From Rhodobacterales bacterium (GTDB lineage: Bacteria; Pseudomonadota; Alphaproteobacteria; Rhodobacterales; Rhodobacteraceae): a stretch of DNA of 6,065 nt. The notes under the pieces are model-generated. The model did not search any database. It worked only from the letters and a program-made list of their open reading frames with translations, and was not told the DNA's origin. Below, piece after piece: positions 1-6,065 of this stretch (position 1 is the first letter of the stretch; every line of letters begins with the position of its first letter). Where the stretch lies: contig JAAFIJ010000080.1 of assembly GCA_013298675.1 (NCBI GenBank), positions 1 through 6,065 on the forward strand, in the 5' to 3' direction. A program made the translations under genes and the position numbers.

Positions 1-426
1 GGCCCAGACCGCGCACCAGTGTGGCCTGCGGCATTGACCGGTTCGGTCAGTCACTGTGCCGGGGTTTGTGTGGCGGTCCTGGGCCAGCGCGCGCATTGGT
101 ATGGGATTGGCATTGATGTGGAGCCTGACCAAGAACTGGAAGCTTCCTTGTGGCCTACAATTTTGCGCCCGGAAGAGCAGGCGTTTGTGCAATCGGGCTA
201 TGATGCCTTGCGGATTTTCGTGGCGAAAGAGGCCGCGTACAAGGCCCAGTATAGCAAGACCCAAACCCTGTTTGATTTTCACGCCCTGTCGATGACAGTC
301 AATGGGGCGACGTTTAGCGCGCAGTTTCAAATCGATGTCGGGCCATTTAGGCGCTTTGATCACCTTCAGGGTCAGTTCATTTGCGCAGGCGGCTATACTG
401 CGGCCTTGGTGACCATTCCGGTCTGA
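1..426 (+). CDS. 4'-phosphopantetheinyl transferase, Sfp/EntD type (5' truncated by window)
   Basis: Transfers the phosphopantetheine arm of CoA to a serine of carrier proteins (acyl carrier, peptidyl carrier or related domains), in the cytoplasm. The frame is open from base 1 to the TGA at 424-426, giving 141 residues. Visible motifs, counted from window codon 1, are the substrate-binding RAPVWP (4-9), GSVSH (14-18), the Mg-binding GIDVEP with Asp39 and Glu41 (37-42), and the signature FVAKEAAYK (73-81) with the metal ligand Glu77. Family members are usually about 210-240 residues, so roughly 70-90 N-terminal residues lie left of the window. The GTG at 19 is not the likely start, because the conserved RAP just before it is in frame and belongs to the first motif. 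The carrier-protein partner cannot be told from this window; siderophore synthesis, fatty-acid synthesis and other roles all remain possible. The family call is firm and the specific target unknown. Confidence 0.9.
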   Translation, partial: GPDRAPVWPAALTGSVSHCAGVCVAVLGQRAHWYGIGIDVEPDQELEASLWPTILRPEEQAFVQSGYDALRIFVAKEAAYKAQYSKTQTLFDFHALSMTVNGATFSAQFQIDVGPFRRFDHLQGQFICAGGYTAALVTIPV

Positions 427-436
427 ACGAACAGGC

Positions 437-473
437 AGGCCCGGTCTTGACTAGGTCGCTTCCGTGGCTTTTT
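437..473 (+). terminator. possible weak intrinsic terminator after the phosphopantetheinyl transferase gene
   Basis: GCCCGG at 439-444 can pair with CCGTGGC at 462-468, giving 6 GC pairs with T465 bulged. The stem can extend by a G-U (438/469) and an A-U (437/470) pair. The 17-base loop contains a small GAC/GTC inverted repeat (449-457). TTTTT follows at 469-473. It begins about 10 bases after the stop codon at 426, where a terminator would be expected. The stem is short and bulged and the loop is large, so this is only a candidate. Confidence 0.3.
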
Positions 474-507
474 CGGTCGTGACGGACAGCCCATAGGCAA
501 AGGTGCA

Positions 508-520
508 GGCTAGTGTAGCC
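508..520 (+). promoter_or_regulatory. small hairpin in the leader of the transporter gene, next to its start codon
   Basis: GGCTA (508-512) and TAGCC (516-520) form a perfect 5-bp stem with a 3-base GTG loop, ending two bases before the ATG at 523. No Shine-Dalgarno sequence lies at normal distance. The nearest purine-rich match, AAAGGTG (499-505), is 17 bases from the ATG, but folding the hairpin would bring it to about 4 bases. An in-frame TAG at 511-513 shows that the coding region cannot start earlier. A regulatory role is inference only. Confidence 0.3.
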
Positions 521-522
521 CT

Positions 523-1395
523 ATGCAAAAGACGTCACGCGACTATCAACTTGGGCTGGTTCTGGTCATCGTCGCCGTAGTGGCGTGGAGCACCGCTGGC
601 CTTTTCACCCGGTATCTTTCGGCGGACACACCGACAATTCTGTTTTGGCGCGGCCTGTTTGGCGCGCTGGGAACGATTGCGGTCGTCGCGGTTTTGCCCG
701 GGACCGGAGGGATCAAGACCTTTCGCGCGTTGGACCGCAGCGGCGTTGCCTATGCCGCACTTACAGCGCTCTCGATGTTTTTCTTCATCACCGCACTGCG
801 CAACACCACAGTCGCACATGTCGCGATTGTGACGGCCATTGTGCCGTTTTGTGCAGCCTATTTAGGATGGGCGCTGCTAGGTGAAACACCAAAGCCTGCG
901 GTTTTGGTGTCCAGCGGCATCGCTTTGGCGGGAGTCGCAATCATGGCTGGGATCAGCACCGACGGGCATCTCTACGGTGATGGCTTTGCACTGTTGATGG
1001 CCCTATGCATGGCAGGGATGATCCTGATCTCGCGACGCTTTCCCGGTATTCCTGCCTTACCCGCCACTTGTCTCGCTTCGGCTTTTAGTGCCCTTGGCGC
1101 GCTTCCCTTTGCCACAATATACGCGGTTTCGGCGCAAGACATGGGTCTGCTGGCCTTGTTTGGCTTGGTCAATCAGGTGATTGGATTTGGCCTGTTCGCA
1201 ATGGGTGCGCGGTTGTTGCCGCCTGCTGAAACGGCATTGTTGACCGCTTTGGAAGCACCTCTTGCGCCGTTGTGGGTCTGGATTGCGCTGTCTGAAGTTC
1301 CCGGGACAGCGGTTATTCTGGGCGGGCTGATGGTTTTTGGCGCGGTGCTTGGCCACATTCGAGTTGCCAACACCGGCCAAAACCCGCGCTTGTGA
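523..1395 (+). CDS. EamA/DMT-family inner-membrane transporter
   Basis: A 290-residue integral membrane protein of the drug/metabolite transporter superfamily, 10-TM EamA class, of normal length for the family. Ten hydrophobic segments are visible near residues 10-30, 37-58, 73-92, 97-119, 125-144, 152-170, 178-201, 207-230, 235-256 and 261-279. They make two repeated EamA halves: one ends around the LLGETPKP turn (118-125), and the second carries the typical ETALLTALEAPLAPLW stretch (236-251) and a last glycine-rich helix. An Arg-containing FWRGLFG (41-47) at the second helix is usual in this group. The ATG at 523 is the earliest possible start because TAG lies in frame at 511-513. It probably acts as an exporter of amino acids or other metabolites, but substrate cannot be read from sequence in this family. 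Its stop touches the stop of the convergent fdsD. Nothing links it functionally to formate metabolism. Confidence 0.9.
   Translation: MQKTSRDYQLGLVLVIVAVVAWSTAGLFTRYLSADTPTILFWRGLFGALGTIAVVAVLPGTGGIKTFRALDRSGVAYAALTALSMFFFITALRNTTVAHVAIVTAIVPFCAAYLGWALLGETPKPAVLVSSGIALAGVAIMAGISTDGHLYGDGFALLMALCMAGMILISRRFPGIPALPATCLASAFSALGALPFATIYAVSAQDMGLLALFGLVNQVIGFGLFAMGARLLPPAETALLTALEAPLAPLWVWIALSEVPGTAVILGGLMVFGAVLGHIRVANTGQNPRL
1332..1384. other. long imperfect inverted repeat in the transporter 3' end, 12 bases past the fdsD stop codon
   Basis: The left arm 1332-1353 pairs with the right arm 1366-1384 around a 12-base loop (1354-1365). Paired blocks are TTGGC/GCCAA, GGTG/CACC, C/G, GGC/GCC, TTTT/AAAA and GG/CC, 19 base pairs in all, with three single-base bulges on the left arm (C1348, G1342 and one T of 1334-1338). 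Read from the minus strand it begins 11 bases after the last base of the fdsD stop, a natural place for an operon 3' end. Neither side carries a U-run, so it is not a standard intrinsic terminator; an mRNA 3'-end stabiliser or a Rho-related pause site would fit. The same bases encode transporter residues of about 270-288, so part of the pattern could be coincidence. Confidence 0.45.
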
Positions 1396-1650
1396 TCACA
1401 CCGTTTGGGCGGCCGGGCGCTTGATCAGGCGCGCGGCATCCAGCGCCAATGGGCGCAAGCCAGCGCCACCCGCATCGATCACTTCAAACAAGTGCCTACG
1501 CATCCGGGGTTCCCAAAAGTCATTGATATGTGACGCGAAAAGTTCGATGCCTTCGGCCGTAGGCTTACTTTCCATGAACTTGGAAATCTGGTTCGCCATG
1601 TAGATCAGTTTGGCGTGCGGGCCAGAGTGGTGGGTGCCATCATGCGACAT
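1396..1650 (-). CDS. fdsD: formate dehydrogenase delta subunit FdsD
   Basis: An 84-residue soluble protein of the FdsD family, last gene of the fds operon. In Rhodobacter capsulatus FdsD is needed for active formate dehydrogenase and belongs to the FdsGBAD complex; it carries no cofactor. The family core is clear: KLIYMANQISKF (14-25) followed by HINDFWEPRMR (41-51). Start choice: an in-frame ATG also exists at 1716, but the 22 extra residues would lie wholly inside the fdsC coding region and look unlike FdsD, whereas the ATG at 1650 has GAGGAG seven bases upstream. The gene overlaps the end of fdsC by 11 bases (1640-1650), suggesting coupled translation. The N-terminus is rich in histidine (His3, His7, His8, His12), which appears to be an addition before the conserved core. 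The stop abuts the transporter stop on the other strand. Confidence 0.9.
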   Translation of the reverse strand: MSHDGTHHSGPHAKLIYMANQISKFMESKPTAEGIELFASHINDFWEPRMRRHLFEVIDAGGAGLRPLALDAARLIKRPAAQTV

Positions 1651-2449
1651 GGGCGCTCTCCTCGGGTGTAATGCGGTGGGGGTGGGTGTAAATCTCAAAC
1701 CGGTCAGCGCGGGCAAGTGCGATCAGGGTCAGGCCCGCAACATTGGCCATGGCCACAGCGGCGGCGGTCGGGGCAGAGGCGGCGATCAACACAGGTACAC
1801 CAAACGCGCAGGCCTTTTGAACCATGTCGATTGAGATACGGGACGTGATGATCAAGGCGCCGTCCATTGACGGGACGCGCGACAGGGCGCCGATCAGTTT
1901 ATCAAGTGCGTTGTGGCGACCCACATCTTCGCGCGCGGTGATGATCCCACCTTCGGCAGTCCAGAACGCGGCCGCATGCACGGCGCGGGTGATGTCGTGC
2001 AAAGGTTGATGGGCGGTCAGATCGGCCATCGCCGACATGATATGCGCCGGGGTCAGCGTCAGGTGCGATTGGGCCACAGGCTTGGCCACACGCGTCGCCT
2101 CTTCCAGACTCTCAATACCGCACAACCCACACCCGACCGGACCGGACATAGAGCGTCGGCGTTGGGTTTGGCGGGCCTCGGCGTCCGAGGCAAGCCAGAT
2201 TTGCAGATCAATACCTAGGTCGGTTTCAATGACTTCAACTTGGTCAATCTCTGCGGCGGTCGCGATGCCTTCGGTCAGGGAAAATCCATAAGCGAAATCA
2301 ACCAAATCATCGGGCGTGGCCATCATCACCGCGTGCGTTGACCCATTATAGGACAGCGCCACCGCCACCTCTGCAGGCAGCTCGCGCTGGCCTTGCGACG
2401 CACGACCTTGCCCAAAGGCAAGGCGCGCATGGGGGCGGTGGGTGTCCAT
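1640..2449 (-). CDS. fdsC: FdhD-family sulfurtransferase / Moco chaperone FdsC
   Basis: A 269-residue cytoplasmic protein of the FdhD family, called fdsC when it lies in an fds operon. Family members take sulfur from a cysteine desulfurase and pass it to the bis-MGD molybdenum cofactor before insertion into formate dehydrogenase; FdsC of Rhodobacter capsulatus binds bis-MGD and works with FdsA. Visible motifs: the opening block YNGSTHAVMMATPDDLVDFA (34-53), the sulfur-transfer CxxC in GPVGCGLCG (103-111; Cys107 and Cys110), REDVGRHNALDKLIG (173-187), TSRISIDMVQKA (202-213) and SAPTAAAV (225-232). Length is normal. It starts 10 bases after the fdsA stop; the best Shine-Dalgarno (GGAG, 2466-2463) is 13 bases from the ATG, longer than usual, so reinitiation by ribosomes ending fdsA is likely. 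Its 3' end overlaps fdsD. A generic annotation would be fdhD. Confidence 0.95.
   Translation of the reverse strand: MDTHRPHARLAFGQGRASQGQRELPAEVAVALSYNGSTHAVMMATPDDLVDFAYGFSLTEGIATAAEIDQVEVIETDLGIDLQIWLASDAEARQTQRRRSMSGPVGCGLCGIESLEEATRVAKPVAQSHLTLTPAHIMSAMADLTAHQPLHDITRAVHAAAFWTAEGGIITAREDVGRHNALDKLIGALSRVPSMDGALIITSRISIDMVQKACAFGVPVLIAASAPTAAAVAMANVAGLTLIALARADRFEIYTHPHRITPEESAHVA
1656..1663 (-). promoter_or_regulatory. ribosome binding site of fdsD
   Basis: On the minus strand GAGGAGAG (1663 down to 1656) precedes the ATG at 1650, with 7 bases between GAGGAG and the start. It is the strongest Shine-Dalgarno match in the window, lies inside the fdsC coding region, and decides in favour of the start at 1650 over the in-frame ATG at 1716. 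Confidence 0.75.
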
Positions 2450-2459
2450 TACGAGGCCA

Positions 2460-5336
2460 TCACTCCGCGGCAGCGATCCGGCGCGACCGGGTGGCTTGGG
2501 CGTTGTAATCGGTTTGCCATTCAGACGGGCCGTTGGACGGCGAAATTTGCACCGCAGTCACCTTGTATTCCGGGCAATTGGTGGCCCAGTCGGAATAGTC
2601 GGTGGTGATCACATTGGCCTGAGTGTCTGGGTGGTGGAATGTTGTGTAAACCACCCCCGGATTGACCCTGTCTGTCAGTGTCGCGCGAAGTGATGTGTCG
2701 CCAGAACGGCTGGCAAGGCGAACCCAATCGCCCTCTTTGATCCCGCGCGTTTCGGCGTCATGCGGGTGGATTTCCAGCACGTCTTCATCATGCCAAACCA
2801 CATTGGCGGTGCGCCGTGTTTGCGCGCCCACGTTGTACTGCGACAAGATGCGCCCCGTCGTCAGCAGCAACGGGAAGCGCGGGCCGGTCTTTTCATCGGT
2901 CGCCACGTATTCCGTATTGATGAACTTACCCTTGCCGCGGACAAACCCGTCAACATGCATCAATGGCGTGCCGTCGGGCGATTTTTCGTTGCATGGCCAC
3001 TGAACCGAGCCTTTTTCTTCCAGCAACTCATAGGTCACACCGGCAAAGGATGGGGTGGTCATCGCGATTTCGTTCATGATCTGCGCCGGATGGGTATAGG
3101 TCCAGCCCGCACCCATGGCGTTGGCCAGCATCTGGGTGATTTCCCAGTCAGCATAGCCATTGCGCGGTGCCATCACTTTGCGCACGCGGTTGATCCGGCG
3201 TTCCGCGTTGGTAAAGGTGCCATCCTTTTCGAGGAAGGTCGAACCAGGCAGGAACACATGCGCGTAGTTCGCGGTCTCGTTCAGGAACAGGTCATGCACG
3301 ATCACACAATCCATTGCCGCCAGACCTGCTGCCACGTGCTTGGTGTCCGGGTCCGATTGCAGAATGTCTTCGCCCTGACAATACAGCCCCTTAAACGTGC
3401 CATCGACGGCGGCATCCAACATGTTGGGGATGCGCAGACCCGGTTCGTCATCAATCTTGACGCCCCAGATCTTTTCAAAAATGTCGCGGACAGCCTCGCC
3501 CTTGACGTGGCGGTAACCGGGCAATTCGTGCGGGAAAGATCCCATATCGCACGAACCTTGCACGTTGTTCTGCCCCCGCAGCGGGTTTACACCCACGCCG
3601 GGACGGCCAATGTTTCCGGTCATCATCGCAAGGTTGGCGATGCCCAAAACGGTGGTCGACCCTTGGCTGTGCTCGGTCACGCCCAAGCCATAATAAATGG
3701 ACCCGTTGCCACCCAGCGCATAAAGCCGTGCAGCGGCGCGCACGTCTTCGGCCTTGACGCCAGTCAACAACTGCACCGCTTCCGGAGAGTTCTGCGGCTG
3801 GCTCGCGAATTCGGCGTAGTCTTGGAATTCATCCCAATCGCACCGATCACGAATGAAAGCCTCATCAAATAAGCCTTCAGTCACAATCGTATGCGCCAGT
3901 GCGGTCACGATGGCCACGTTGGTTCCGGGGGTCAGCGCCAGATGGTGTTCGGCTTTGATATGCGGGCTTTTGACCATATCAGTGCGGCGCGGATCGATCA
4001 CGATCAGCTTGGCGCCCTTGCGTAGACGCTTTTTCAAACGGCTGGCAAAAACAGGGTGGCCCTCTGTCGGGTTGGCGCCAATGACAATAACAACGTCAGT
4101 TTCTTCAACAGAATCAAAATCTTGAGTCCCGGCAGAGGTACCCAATGTTTGACCCAAACCATAGCCCGTTGGGGAATGGCAGACGCGCGCGCATGTGTCG
4201 GTGTTGTTGTTCATGAACACAGCGCGGGTCAGTTTTTGCACCAGATACGCTTCTTCGTTGGTGCAACGGCTAGAGGTGATCACACCAACAGAATGACGGC
4301 CATGCTTTTCAATGATGCCTTGCATCCGTGCGGCGGTAAAGGACATCGCCTCGTCCCACGACACTTCTTGCCACGGGTCGTTGATGCTGTCGCGGATCAT
4401 TGGGTTCAAGATCCGGTCCTTGTGGCTGGCATAGCCATAGGCGAAACGCCCCTTGACGCAGGAATGGCCACGGTTGGCCTTGCCGTGTTTGTAGGGAACC
4501 ATACGAACCAGTTCGTCGCCGCGCATTTCGGCCTTGAAACTGCACCCCACACCGCAATAGGCGCAGGTGGTGATGACCGAACGCTCTGGAGTGCCGATTT
4601 CGATGATCGACTTCTCTTGCAAAGTGGCGGTCGGGCAGGCGGCAACGCACGCACCGCAAGACACGCAATCAGACGCAAGCGCATTGTCATCGCGCGCCCC
4701 GAAGGACACGCGGCTGTCAAAGCCACGACCCTCAATGGTCAGCGCGAAGGTGCCTTGCACTTCTTCACACGCCCGCACGCAGCGCGAGCAGACGATGCAT
4801 TTCTGCGGATCGTAGCTGAAATACGGGTTTGAATCGTCGCGTGGGATATAGTGCGGATTGGCCTCGCCGCTGGTATTCTTGGTTTTGAAATGGGTTTCAA
4901 TTGCCTCATACCGCACATCGCGAAGGCCCACGGCCCCTGCCATGTCCTGCAATTCGCAGTCGCCGTTGGCAGAGCAGGTCAAACAATCCAACGGGTGGTC
5001 AGAGATGTACAGTTCCATCACCCCGCGCCGCAGCTGTTTCAATTTGGCGTTCTGGGTGTGAACCTTTAGCCCGGGTGCGACAGGGGTGGTGCAAGACGCG
5101 GGGGTGCCGTTGCGACCCTCAATCTCGACCAGACACAGCCGGCAGGATCCGAACGCATCGACACTGTCGGTCGCGCAGAGTTTCGGCACTGAAATGCCGA
5201 TTTCCGCCGCAGCGCGCATGATTGACGTGCCCTCGGGCACGGTGATGTCAAAGCCGTCAATCGTCAATGTGACCATTTGTTTGCTTTTGGCAGCGGGCGT
5301 ACCAAAGTCACGGTCTGGAATGATGAAGTCTTTCAT
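2460..5336 (-). CDS. fdsA: NAD-dependent formate dehydrogenase alpha (catalytic) subunit FdsA
   Basis: Oxidises formate to CO2 at a bis-MGD molybdenum centre; cytoplasmic, no signal peptide. The 958 residues hold, in order: a [2Fe-2S] ferredoxin-like domain (Cys54, Cys65, Cys68, Cys82); a His-Cys3 [4Fe-4S] site (His114, Cys118, Cys121, Cys127); a two-cluster ferredoxin module (Cys180, 183, 186, 190 and Cys224, 227, 230, 234); the Mo-proximal [4Fe-4S] cluster (Cys258, 261, 265, 293) with the nearby Lys295; the large molybdopterin oxidoreductase region; and a C-terminal dinucleotide-binding domain from about 815. The Mo ligand is Cys386, followed by His387 in ARVCHSP, and Arg587 is the active-site arginine. 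These residue numbers agree with the literature for Rhodobacter capsulatus FdsA as I recall it. No Fe-S ligand or catalytic residue is missing. Cys, not selenocysteine, is used. The start overlaps the fdsB stop (ATGA, 5336-5333) and has AAGGAAG upstream. Confidence 0.98.
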   Translation of the reverse strand: MKDFIIPDRDFGTPAAKSKQMVTLTIDGFDITVPEGTSIMRAAAEIGISVPKLCATDSVDAFGSCRLCLVEIEGRNGTPASCTTPVAPGLKVHTQNAKLKQLRRGVMELYISDHPLDCLTCSANGDCELQDMAGAVGLRDVRYEAIETHFKTKNTSGEANPHYIPRDDSNPYFSYDPQKCIVCSRCVRACEEVQGTFALTIEGRGFDSRVSFGARDDNALASDCVSCGACVAACPTATLQEKSIIEIGTPERSVITTCAYCGVGCSFKAEMRGDELVRMVPYKHGKANRGHSCVKGRFAYGYASHKDRILNPMIRDSINDPWQEVSWDEAMSFTAARMQGIIEKHGRHSVGVITSSRCTNEEAYLVQKLTRAVFMNNNTDTCARVCHSPTGYGLGQTLGTSAGTQDFDSVEETDVVIVIGANPTEGHPVFASRLKKRLRKGAKLIVIDPRRTDMVKSPHIKAEHHLALTPGTNVAIVTALAHTIVTEGLFDEAFIRDRCDWDEFQDYAEFASQPQNSPEAVQLLTGVKAEDVRAAARLYALGGNGSIYYGLGVTEHSQGSTTVLGIANLAMMTGNIGRPGVGVNPLRGQNNVQGSCDMGSFPHELPGYRHVKGEAVRDIFEKIWGVKIDDEPGLRIPNMLDAAVDGTFKGLYCQGEDILQSDPDTKHVAAGLAAMDCVIVHDLFLNETANYAHVFLPGSTFLEKDGTFTNAERRINRVRKVMAPRNGYADWEITQMLANAMGAGWTYTHPAQIMNEIAMTTPSFAGVTYELLEEKGSVQWPCNEKSPDGTPLMHVDGFVRGKGKFINTEYVATDEKTGPRFPLLLTTGRILSQYNVGAQTRRTANVVWHDEDVLEIHPHDAETRGIKEGDWVRLASRSGDTSLRATLTDRVNPGVVYTTFHHPDTQANVITTDYSDWATNCPEYKVTAVQISPSNGPSEWQTDYNAQATRSRRIAAAE

Positions 5337-6065
5337 TCAGCGGCTTCCTTCACTGCGTTAAAGTCGTCAGGAAAATGGGTCACGGCCGACATTACCGGAT
5401 AAGGGGTAAAGCCGCCAAGGGCGCATAGAGAGCCCGATTTCATCGTGTTGCACAGGTCGGTCAAAAGCGGCATCGCGGTGCTGTCGCCCTTGGCAATCCG
5501 GTCAATCGTTTCAACCCCGCGCACGGCACCAATGCGGCACGGTGTGCACTTGCCACAGGATTCAATCGCGCAGAATTCCATAGCAAAGCGGGCCTGTTTC
5601 AGCATATCGGCGCTGTCGTCAAACACAGTCAGGCCCGCGTGGCCGATCAGCCCGTCCTTGCCTGCGAATTCCTCATATCCAAAGGGCGTGTCAAACAGCG
5701 CGCGCGGGAAATAGGCCCCCAAAGGCCCACCCACCTGAACCGCCTTGACCGGGCGGCCAGATGCGGTGCCACCAGCAATTTTGTCAACGATTTCACCAAG
5801 GCTCAGGCCAAAGGCAATCTCGTAAAGCCCGCCGTTTTTGACGTTTCCAGCAATTTGCAGCGGGATCGTGCCGCGCGAACGCCCTAGGCCAAAGTTTTTA
5901 TAGTGCTCGGCCCCACGTTCAAAAATCACCGGGATAGAGGCCAGCGATATGACGTTGTTCACGACAGTTGGCTTGCCCATAAACCCTTCGAGCGCGGGCA
6001 GAGGCGGCTTGGCGCGGACAACACCGCGCTTGCCTTCAAGGCTGTTCAGTAGGCTGGTTTCCTCG
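5333..6065 (-). CDS. fdsB: NAD-dependent formate dehydrogenase beta subunit FdsB (5' truncated by window)
   Basis: The NADH-binding, FMN-containing diaphorase subunit, homologous to NuoF of complex I; it takes electrons from the FdsA Fe-S chain and reduces NAD+. Only the C-terminal 243 residues or so are present, about half of a typical FdsB (near 500). The frame stays open to 6065: upstream of an internal ATG at 5980 it reads a NuoF-like EETSLLNSLEGKRG (6064-6023), so 5980 is not the start. Further on come GKPTVVNNV, the glycine-rich VQVGGPLGAYFP, and the C-terminal [4Fe-4S] site ESCGKCTPCR (Cys at 5557-5555, 5548-5546 and 5539-5537) with its distant fourth ligand in SLCALGG (Cys 5425-5423). 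The Gly-rich FMN/NAD site and the N-terminal thioredoxin-like domain lie outside. The stop overlaps the fdsA start by 4 bases. fdsG is expected upstream. Confidence 0.96.
   Translation of the reverse strand, partial: EETSLLNSLEGKRGVVRAKPPLPALEGFMGKPTVVNNVISLASIPVIFERGAEHYKNFGLGRSRGTIPLQIAGNVKNGGLYEIAFGLSLGEIVDKIAGGTASGRPVKAVQVGGPLGAYFPRALFDTPFGYEEFAGKDGLIGHAGLTVFDDSADMLKQARFAMEFCAIESCGKCTPCRIGAVRGVETIDRIAKGDSTAMPLLTDLCNTMKSGSLCALGGFTPYPVMSAVTHFPDDFNAVKEAAE
5344..5350 (-). promoter_or_regulatory. ribosome binding site of fdsA
   Basis: AAGGAAG on the minus strand (5350 down to 5344) lies 7 bases before the fdsA ATG at 5336. It is read as the Lys-Glu codons near the end of fdsB. Together with the ATGA stop/start overlap it supports this start and coupled translation of the two subunits. 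Confidence 0.7.

Noticed and set aside
447..475. TTGACT (447-452) as a -35 box for the transporter gene
   Set aside because: No acceptable -10 element lies 16-18 bases downstream, and the hexamer falls in the loop of the candidate terminator.
1417..1432. Near-perfect 16-base inverted repeat GCGCTTGATCAGGCGC in the fdsD 3' end
   Set aside because: It has almost no loop, encodes conserved-looking C-terminal residues and has no U-run; palindromes of this grade are expected in GC-rich coding sequence.
1651..1716. 22-residue N-terminal extension of FdsD from the ATG at 1716
   Set aside because: The extra residues are out-of-frame translation of the fdsC 3' end and lack family similarity, and a much better ribosome binding site serves the ATG at 1650.
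2760..3872. 370-codon open frame on the plus strand opposite fdsA
   Set aside because: It lies entirely antisense to the highly conserved FdsA molybdopterin domain, its product resembles no family I know, and long antisense frames are common opposite GC-rich coding sequence.
4187..4189. Possible selenocysteine (in-frame TGA) at the FdsA active site
   Set aside because: The Mo-ligand codon (residue 386, near 4181-4179) and its surroundings read as ordinary Cys with no in-frame TGA, so this is the Cys-type enzyme.
4056..4832. 258-codon open frame on the plus strand opposite the Fe-S part of fdsA
   Set aside because: Same reasoning: a shadow of the Cys-rich FdsA region, with low-complexity His/Ala/Arg composition and no recognisable domain.
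5978..5980. ATG at 5980 as the start of fdsB
   Set aside because: Conserved NuoF/FdsB sequence continues in frame upstream to the window edge, so this is an internal methionine and the gene is cut by the window.

Overview
The window looks like chromosomal DNA from an alphaproteobacterium, most likely the Rhodobacterales/Roseobacter group. The evidence is the fds gene order, the close match of FdsA to the Rhodobacter capsulatus enzyme in length and in residue numbering (as I recall it), and the moderately high GC content. The taxon is an inference. All six genes end in TGA.

Left part, plus strand: the 3' part of a Sfp/EntD-type 4'-phosphopantetheinyl transferase gene, cut by the window start (1-426), then a 96-base spacer with a possible weak terminator, then a complete EamA/DMT-family ten-helix transporter gene (523-1395).

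Right part, minus strand, read from high to low coordinates: fdsB (partial, cut by the window end at 6065), fdsA (5336-2460), fdsC/fdhD (2449-1640) and fdsD (1650-1396). This is most of the fdsGBACD operon for the soluble, NAD-dependent molybdenum formate dehydrogenase. The missing fdsG and the 5' half of fdsB should lie just beyond the right edge. FdsA oxidises formate at a bis-MGD molybdenum centre with a Cys ligand, electrons run through a chain of Fe-S clusters to FdsB, and FdsB passes them to NAD+ through FMN. FdsC sulfurates and delivers the cofactor, and FdsD is a small subunit needed for active enzyme. The genes are tightly packed: a 4-base ATGA overlap for fdsB/fdsA, a 10-base gap for fdsA/fdsC, and an 11-base overlap for fdsC/fdsD. 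This implies one transcript and coupled translation.

The two halves converge tail to tail with no spacer: the transporter stop (1393-1395) touches the fdsD stop (1396-1398). A long imperfect hairpin (1332-1384) inside the transporter 3' end lies just downstream of fdsD and may form the 3' end of the fds mRNA. I found no mobile element, tRNA, rRNA, CRISPR array or clearly new system. The protein-coding content is well-known families, and the points worth a second look are junction and RNA-structure details.
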